The position numbers and the translations under genes are program-made. The notes beneath the pieces were generated by a model, which was not told where the DNA came from, searched no databases, and was given only the letters and a program-made list of their open reading frames with translations. From contig CANGNF010000034.1 of assembly GCA_947455205.1 (NCBI GenBank), positions 1 through 57,081 on the forward strand: a stretch of 57,081 nt of DNA, written 5' to 3'. This DNA is from Acetobacteraceae bacterium (GTDB taxonomy: Bacteria > Pseudomonadota > Alphaproteobacteria > Acetobacterales > Acetobacteraceae). Shown here piece by piece: positions 50,463-57,081 of this stretch. The stretch's first letter is position 1. Each line of letters opens with the position of its first letter.

Positions 50463-50480
50463 GATGCAAGGCGCGTGCTA
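50463..50480 (-). promoter_or_regulatory. sigma-54-like promoter of the second receptor gene
   Basis: TAGCACG-CGCC-TTGCATC on the minus strand, the same -24/-12-like element as at 48742 with one base changed in the spacer. The predicted start (about 50454) lies 33 bases before the ATG. Confidence 0.5.
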
Positions 50481-50512
50481 GCGCCCGTCAGACGCCCACG
50501 GCAGCGCGAGCC

Positions 50513-52261
<1,749 letters not shown>

Positions 52262-52353
52262 GGTGAACGTGTCTCCCGACGCCTGGGGCGCCCCGTTTTT
52301 CGTTGTATCGGCAGGCATAATGCAGGCTCGGCGCTGCCGCTTTCAAGCGAAGC

Positions 52354-53316
52354 TTATTCGGCGCGGATGCCGGCCTGGCGGATCAGGTTGCCCCACATCG
52401 CCGTCTCGCGCTCCAGCAGGCCGCGCAGTTCGGCCGGGCCGCCCTGCTGCAGGATCACCCCTTGCTCGGCCATGCGCGCCACCAGGGCGGGGTCGGCATT
52501 GGTCGCGCGGAGCGCGGTGCTGAGCTGCTGGATGATCGGCTGCGGCGTGGCGGCCGGCGCGAACAACCCCTGCCAGAACACCGCCTCGAAGCCCGGCAGC
52601 GTCTCCGCCAGCGGCGGCAGGTTGGGCATGGTGGGGTCGCGCGTCAGGGTGGAGACACCCAGGCCCCGCGTCGCGCCCTCCCGCACCGTCGGCAGCGCTT
52701 CCAGCACCGCCTGGAACATGGCCTGGATCCGCCCGGTCCGCAGGTCCAGCAGCGCCGGGGCACCGCCCCTGTACGGCACATGCGTCACCTCGATGCCGGC
52801 GCGCTGGGCGAACAGCGCCTGGGCCAGGTGGTTGACCGCACCGGTGCCGCTGCTGCCGAAGTTGAGCTTGCCCGGGTTGGCCTTGCACCAAGCGATCAGC
52901 TCGGCGGCATTCCGCACCGGCAGGTCCGGATGCACATGCAGCACGAAGGCGTGGGTGAAGACCGGGCCGATCGGCGCCAACTCCTTCAGCGGCTCCTTCG
53001 GCGTCAGGTTGGGTTGCAGCGCCGGGTTGATCGCCAGCGTGGTGGTGCCCATCAGCAGCGTGTAGCCGTCCGGCCGGGCCTGGGCCGCCGCGGTGGAGGC
53101 CACGGCGGTGGCGGCGCCGACCTTGTTCTCGACGATGAAGTTCTGCCCCAGTTCGCGGCCCAACCGCTCGGAGACGGCGCGGCTGGCGGTATCCGTCACC
53201 CCGCCGGGCGCGTAGCCGGACAGCACGCTGACCGCGCGGCTGGGGTAGGCGGCCTGGGCCAGGGCCGGGCGGCCGAGCAGCAGGGCGGGCAGGGCAAGGG
53301 CGTGGCGGCGCAGCAT
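52354..53316 (-). CDS. Bug/TctC family solute-binding protein
   Basis: Fourth Bug receptor of the window, 320 residues. It has a signal peptide (MLRRHALALPALLLGRPALAQ) and the blocks YPSRAVSVLSGYAPGGVTDTASR, VENKVGAATAVAST and HVPYRGGAPALLDL. Unlike the others it lacks the usual GGASG/GAGGT glycine loop, with VGAATA in its place. GGGAGAG precedes the ATG at 53316. It lies about 90 bases upstream of the acyl-CoA synthetase gene, which may use the acid it collects. Confidence 0.88.
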   Translation of the reverse strand: MLRRHALALPALLLGRPALAQAAYPSRAVSVLSGYAPGGVTDTASRAVSERLGRELGQNFIVENKVGAATAVASTAAAQARPDGYTLLMGTTTLAINPALQPNLTPKEPLKELAPIGPVFTHAFVLHVHPDLPVRNAAELIAWCKANPGKLNFGSSGTGAVNHLAQALFAQRAGIEVTHVPYRGGAPALLDLRTGRIQAMFQAVLEALPTVREGATRGLGVSTLTRDPTMPNLPPLAETLPGFEAVFWQGLFAPAATPQPIIQQLSTALRATNADPALVARMAEQGVILQQGGPAELRGLLERETAMWGNLIRQAGIRAE

Positions 53317-53363
53317 GGTCGTTCTCTCCCGGTATTGCCGCAGCCTTGCCCTGACCGGGCGCC

Positions 53364-53387
53364 GGCGGCAACCAGGATCGTGCCGCC
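53364..53387 (-). terminator. hairpin after the OmpA-like gene
   Basis: Arms GGCGGCA and TGCCGCC around a 10-base loop, 15 bases past the stop at 53402. No U-tract; candidate terminator. Confidence 0.4.
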
Positions 53388-53401
53388 GCTCGCGCCAGGC
53401 G

Positions 53402-54004
53402 TCAGCGGTCCAGGAAGATCTCCACCCGGCGATTGCGCGCCCGCCCCTCCGGGTCGTCATGGCCATCCCGCGTGTTTGGGGCCACCGGCTCCTGCTTGCC
53501 GCGGCCCTCGGCCTGCGCCGGTGGCAGGCCGCCCTGCCCGGCCAGCCAGGCCTGCACCGCCGCCGCCCGGCGTTCGGACAGCGCCTGGTTGTAGCCATCG
53601 GCGCCGATGCCGTCGGTATGGCCGACCACCCGCAGCGCCCGGGGCTGGCGCTGGCGCACCAGTTCCGCCACCCGGCCCAGCGCCTCGGTCGCCGCCGGCC
53701 GCAGCTCGGCCTTGTCGAAGTCGAACAGCACGTCGTTCTGCAGGGTCACCACGCTGCCCTGGGCGGTCGGGCGCTCGATGACGACATTGGCGCCCTGCAC
53801 CTGGGCGGCGGCACCGGCGGGGATCTCCACCTGGCGGCCATCCGGCGTGGTCACCGTGGCGCTGCGCGGCTGCGGCGGCGGCACGGGCACCTGCACGGTG
53901 CCGGTGGCGCGGTCCTGCGCCTGGGCCGGGGCCAAGCCCATGGTCAGGCCGGCCAGGATAAAGCCGGCGGCAACCAATGCAGCGGCAAGTTGTCTGGGAC
54001 GCAT
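53402..54004 (-). CDS. OmpA family peptidoglycan-binding protein
   Basis: Outer-membrane or periplasmic protein of 200 residues with a signal peptide (cleavage near AQAQD) and a C-terminal OmpA domain (about residues 90-200). The domain shows LFDFDKAELRPAATEALGRVAELV, VVGHTDGIGADGYNQALSERRAAAV and the arginine motif ARNRRVEIFL, which bind diaminopimelate in the cell wall. There is no beta-barrel and no lipobox, so it is a soluble wall-binding protein. GGAG precedes the ATG. It diverges from icd. Confidence 0.9.
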   Translation of the reverse strand: MRPRQLAAALVAAGFILAGLTMGLAPAQAQDRATGTVQVPVPPPQPRSATVTTPDGRQVEIPAGAAAQVQGANVVIERPTAQGSVVTLQNDVLFDFDKAELRPAATEALGRVAELVRQRQPRALRVVGHTDGIGADGYNQALSERRAAAVQAWLAGQGGLPPAQAEGRGKQEPVAPNTRDGHDDPEGRARNRRVEIFLDR

Positions 54005-54138
54005 GGGCAGGCTCCGTCATGGGCGCTGATGCCTCAAACGTCATGGCCGGCTGGGTCGGCGCGGCTGCGCCAGATCAATTCCAGCTGGGTTCTGGCAGTA
54101 TATGCAGCGCAGCAATTTTCGTTTTCGAAGGGTTTCTC

Positions 54139-55602
54139 ATGGACAGTCTGCCAGTCTCCCAGAAGGTCAAGGTCACCGCCATCGCCGGGGACGGCATCGG
54201 CGCCGAGGTCATGCGCGCCACCCAGCAGGTGCTGGCCGCCGCCGGTGCCCAGGTGGAATGGGAGGACGCCATGGCCGGCGCCGAGGCCTTCCGGAAAGGC
54301 ATCGTCACCGGCACGCCCAGGGACACGCTGGACAGCATCGAGCGCTGCGGCGTGGCGCTGAAGGGCCCGCTGGAGACCCCGGTCGGCTTCGGCGAGAAAT
54401 CCGCCAATGTCAGCCTGCGCAAGATCTTCGAGATGTACGGCAACATCCGCCCGGTGCGGGAACTGCCGGGCATCCGCACGCCGTTCAGCGGCCGTGGCAT
54501 CGACTTCACGGTGGTGCGGGAGAACGTGGAGGACCTCTACGCCGGCATCGAGCACATGCAGACGCCCGGCGTTTCCCAGGCGGTCAAGATCATCTCGGAA
54601 GTCGGCTGCGAGCGCATCAGCGAGTTGGCCTGCGCCCTGGCGCTGGCGGAAGGCCGCAGCAAGGTCACCGTCGCCACCAAGGCGAACATCCTGAAGCAGA
54701 CCGAAGGCATGCTGAAGACGGTGGGGGAGCGCGTGGTCAAGCGCCACGCCGCGCTGACCCATGAGCACATGATCGTCGACAACTGCGCCCACCAGATGGT
54801 CATCCGGCCCGAGCAGTTCGATGTCTGCGTCATGACCAACATGAACGGCGACATCCTGTCCGACCTGGCCGCCGGCCTGGTGGGTGGCCTGGGCGTCGCC
54901 CCCTCCGCCAACCTGGGCGACACGGTGGCGATGTTCGAGGCGGTGCATGGCTCCGCCCCGCAGATCGCCGGCAAGGCGCTGGCCAACCCGACGGCGCTGC
55001 TGCTCTCCGCGGTCATGATGCTGCGCCACATCGGCCATTTCGACGTGGCGGCGAAGGTGGAGCACGCGCTGTACGTGACGCTGGAGGAAGGCCGCGACCT
55101 GACCGGCGACATCGCCGCCCCGGGCCAGGGCGCTTCCACCTGGGCCTATGTGGAACGGGTGATCGCCAACCTGGGCCGCACCAGCGCCAAGGTGCCGGCG
55201 CGCGAATACCGCCCCATCGCCATGCGCCCCTGGCCGCGCGGCACCTGGGCCCGCGCGGTGGCGAAGCGCGAGCTGGTCGGCGTGGACATCTTCATCGAGA
55301 GCCTGCTGGAGCCGCAGGCGCTGGGTGCCGGGCTGGTCGCGGCGATGGCGGGCAGCCCCTTCGCGCTCAAGCTGGTCTCCTCCCGCGGGGCGCAGGTTTG
55401 GCCGGTGGCGCAGCCGCACACCTTCGTGGTGGACCATTTCCGCGCCCGCTTCATGTTCACCGCGCCGCCGCAGGGCGACGCCTCGGCCGCGATCGCCGAC
55501 CTGATTGCCCGGGTCGGCCGCGAGCACAGCTGGATGCATGTGGAGAAGCTGCAGCGCTTCGACGGCGCGGATGGCTTCACCAAGGACCAGGGCGAGGATT
55601 GA
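54139..55602 (+). CDS. icd: isocitrate dehydrogenase, alphaproteobacterial long type
   Basis: TCA-cycle enzyme that oxidises isocitrate to 2-oxoglutarate and CO2. At 487 residues it is the long form with a C-terminal extra domain, as in Thermus and Rickettsia. Substrate motifs: LETPVGFGEKSANVSLRKIFEMYGNIRPVRELPG (Ser and Arg contacts), ENVEDLYAGIEH, and the metal Asp in MTNMNGDILSDLAAGLVGG. At the cofactor position after HGSAP it has Gln275-Ile276, where NADP enzymes have Lys-Tyr, so NAD may be used. ATG at 54139 has AAGGG upstream. A hairpin follows. Confidence 0.9.
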   Translation: MDSLPVSQKVKVTAIAGDGIGAEVMRATQQVLAAAGAQVEWEDAMAGAEAFRKGIVTGTPRDTLDSIERCGVALKGPLETPVGFGEKSANVSLRKIFEMYGNIRPVRELPGIRTPFSGRGIDFTVVRENVEDLYAGIEHMQTPGVSQAVKIISEVGCERISELACALALAEGRSKVTVATKANILKQTEGMLKTVGERVVKRHAALTHEHMIVDNCAHQMVIRPEQFDVCVMTNMNGDILSDLAAGLVGGLGVAPSANLGDTVAMFEAVHGSAPQIAGKALANPTALLLSAVMMLRHIGHFDVAAKVEHALYVTLEEGRDLTGDIAAPGQGASTWAYVERVIANLGRTSAKVPAREYRPIAMRPWPRGTWARAVAKRELVGVDIFIESLLEPQALGAGLVAAMAGSPFALKLVSSRGAQVWPVAQPHTFVVDHFRARFMFTAPPQGDASAAIADLIARVGREHSWMHVEKLQRFDGADGFTKDQGED

Positions 55603-55608
55603 GCCTTG

Positions 55609-55635
55609 CCCGGCCGGGTGGATACCCGCCCGGCC
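55609..55635 (+). terminator. hairpin after icd
   Basis: CCGGCCGGGT and ACCCGCCCGG pair with one C-C mismatch around GGAT, 7 bases past the stop. Candidate intrinsic terminator without a clear T-run. Confidence 0.5.
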
Positions 55636-55739
55636 ACGGCGAGACTGACGCCGATTTAACCCGCCGCGCCGCGATTTTGCCACGGCGCGCCGGCTAGGCT
55701 GCGCTCCACCGGGGATCCGCCCCGGCGGGGAACGTCGCC

Positions 55740-57081
55740 ATGCGCCGCCTGACCTGCGCGCTTCTGCTGGGCGCTGCCCTGCTGGGGCAGGGCGCCGCAC
55801 GCGGCCAGCCGGCCTCGCCCCCGGCCCTGGGCAAGCCCGCGCCGCTGCTGCCGGAAGCCGCCGCCCCGCCTCCGACCCTTATCCCGGACCAGACGGACCC
55901 CGAGGCGGAACGCCCGGACCCGCCGGCCCTGGCCGGTCGCCTCGCCCGGCTGGAGGGCGCCAGCCAGGTCCGCCTGCCCGGCAGCACGGACTGGCAACCC
56001 GCCGAGCGCAACCTGCCCCTCACCTCCGGCCAGGCGATCTGGACCGGCCCCGGCGCCCGCGCCGCGCTGCAATTCGCCGGCCTGCGCCTGGCGCTGGAAA
56101 GCGACAGCCGGCTGGAACTGGTCCAGGCCGACGACAGCGGGCTGGCCCTGGTGCTGGCCCAGGGCAGCCTGGTGCTGCAGCGCCCGCCCGGCGGCCCGGC
56201 GCTGCCGGTGCGCGTCACCACCCCGCGCGGCGATGCGGTGCTGGACAGCCCTGGCGAGCTGCTGGTCCAGGCCGGCGCCGAGGACCGCCCTACCCGCTTC
56301 GCCGTGCTGGCCGGCCAGGCGAGCGTGGTGGCCGAGGGGTTGGAGCCGCTGCCCCTTGCCGCCGGCGAGGCGGTGGCGCTGACCGGCACCACCCCGCCCG
56401 AGGTGGCGCGCGAGCCCGCCGGCGCGCCGCCACCGCTGCTGGCCTGGGCACAGGGGCTGGGGCCACGCGGCAACCTGCCCGCCGCCGTCACCGGCATGAC
56501 CGGGGCGGACGACCTTTCGCACCACGGCAAGTGGGTCCAATCCGCCGAACATGGCGACCTGTGGCTGCCGCCGGTGGAACCGGGCTGGGCGCCCTACCGC
56601 CAGGGCCGCTGGACGTACCTGGACCCCTGGGGCTGGAACTGGGTGGACGACGCGCCCTGGGGCTTCGCGCCGTTCCACTACGGCCGCTGGGTGGAATGGG
56701 ATGGCGGCTGGGCCTGGGCACCGGGGCTGGCCGCGCCTGGCTACTGGCCGGTCTATGCCCCGGCGCTAGTCACCTTCTTCCCCGGGGTCCGGCCGGGGTG
56801 GCTGGGCTGGGCGCCACTCCGGCCCTGGCAGGCCTACCAGCCGCCCTACTGGGTCTCGTTGCCCTGGTTCCGCCGGCTGAACCACGGCCATGTGCGGGAC
56901 TGGACGGCGACCGAGGCCTGGTGGCGCCAGCATCGCTTCGCCCCGCGGGCGGGCAGCTACCACGCCGCGGCCACCACGCTGGCGCCCACCGGCGGCTTCG
57001 CCGGCGGCCGGCACATGGCGCCGCATGCAGGCACGGTGGGCGGGCCGGTGCTGTCGCGGCCCGGCCTGGCGCCGGCCGTGG
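55740..57081 (+). CDS. FecR-domain protein with YXWGXW (DUF6600-like) repeats, 3-prime truncated
   Basis: Open frame from an ATG at 55740 to the end of the window, 447 codons without a stop, so the C-terminus is missing. A signal peptide (MRRLTCALLLGAALLGQGAARG) is followed by a Pro/Ala-rich part and a FecR-like domain (about residues 75-215: GQAIWTGPGARAALQFAGLRLAL, VRVTTPRGDAVLDSPGELLV). Then come Trp/Gly-rich repeats such as YRQGRWTYLDPWGWNWVDD and HYGRWVEWDGGWAWAPG. The end is His/Gly/Pro-rich. It is probably a cell-surface or periplasmic protein; its function is not known. Confidence 0.8.
   Translation, partial: MRRLTCALLLGAALLGQGAARGQPASPPALGKPAPLLPEAAAPPPTLIPDQTDPEAERPDPPALAGRLARLEGASQVRLPGSTDWQPAERNLPLTSGQAIWTGPGARAALQFAGLRLALESDSRLELVQADDSGLALVLAQGSLVLQRPPGGPALPVRVTTPRGDAVLDSPGELLVQAGAEDRPTRFAVLAGQASVVAEGLEPLPLAAGEAVALTGTTPPEVAREPAGAPPPLLAWAQGLGPRGNLPAAVTGMTGADDLSHHGKWVQSAEHGDLWLPPVEPGWAPYRQGRWTYLDPWGWNWVDDAPWGFAPFHYGRWVEWDGGWAWAPGLAAPGYWPVYAPALVTFFPGVRPGWLGWAPLRPWQAYQPPYWVSLPWFRRLNHGHVRDWTATEAWWRQHRFAPRAGSYHAAATTLAPTGGFAGGRHMAPHAGTVGGPVLSRPGLAPAV

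Overview
The window is very GC-rich DNA with dense, overlapping genes. It carries alphaproteobacterial markers: an imuA-imuB-dnaE2 mutagenesis cassette behind a GAAC-N7-GAAC LexA box, flagellin with FlaF, an alphaproteobacterial-type long isocitrate dehydrogenase, and several orphan Bug/TctC receptors. This points to an Acetobacteraceae (Roseomonas-like) chromosome; the assignment is inferred from gene content, without a search. No rRNA, tRNA, CRISPR array, transposase or phage integrase was seen.

Layout. 1-534 is gene-poor and A+C-skewed. 535-3367 (minus) holds a Bug receptor and the cysteine pair cysE-cysK. 3486-9090 (plus) is the SOS cassette. A four-copy 57-bp tandem repeat (9104-9316) fills the gap to two minus-strand genes, a small membrane protein and a family 2 glycosyltransferase. 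10633-22290 (minus) is one long tightly coupled run: a glycerophosphodiesterase, a complete LIV-type ABC importer (livG, H, M, K, F) interleaved with three adenylate-forming acyl-CoA ligases, then isovaleryl-CoA dehydrogenase. This looks like uptake, CoA activation and first oxidation of a small carboxylate or branched-chain compound.

22449-27459 (plus) is a flagellin module: flagellin, flaF, a TPR methyltransferase and a TPR/GT41 O-GlcNAc-transferase-like protein, probably for flagellin glycosylation. 27508-40950 is catabolic: GMC oxidoreductase and amidase; KDPG aldolase and sugar kinase; a lipoprotein; an MlrC-carbamoylase-M20 operon; a divergent deacetylase-like amidohydrolase; an M19 dipeptidase; and two tandem Bug receptors. 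41198-45107 holds an EamA transporter, 3-hydroxyisobutyryl-CoA hydrolase (valine catabolism, complementing the leucine enzyme upstream), a YqjE/YqjD-like pair and an ABC-ATPase-like protein that has lost nearly all nucleotide-binding residues. 45219-57081 holds a Tat-exported superoxide dismutase, lrgAB, two paralogous family 5 solute receptors each preceded by a sigma-54-like element, an acyl-CoA synthetase, another Bug receptor, an OmpA-like protein, isocitrate dehydrogenase and a truncated FecR/YXWGXW protein.

The most unusual signals are the degenerate ABC protein (44100-45107), a family of intergenic palindromic repeats starting GATTCACGCC (at 9104, 27463, 32586, 37772 and 38811), the paired sigma-54-like promoters, and the linkage of flagellin to a methyltransferase and a GT41 enzyme.
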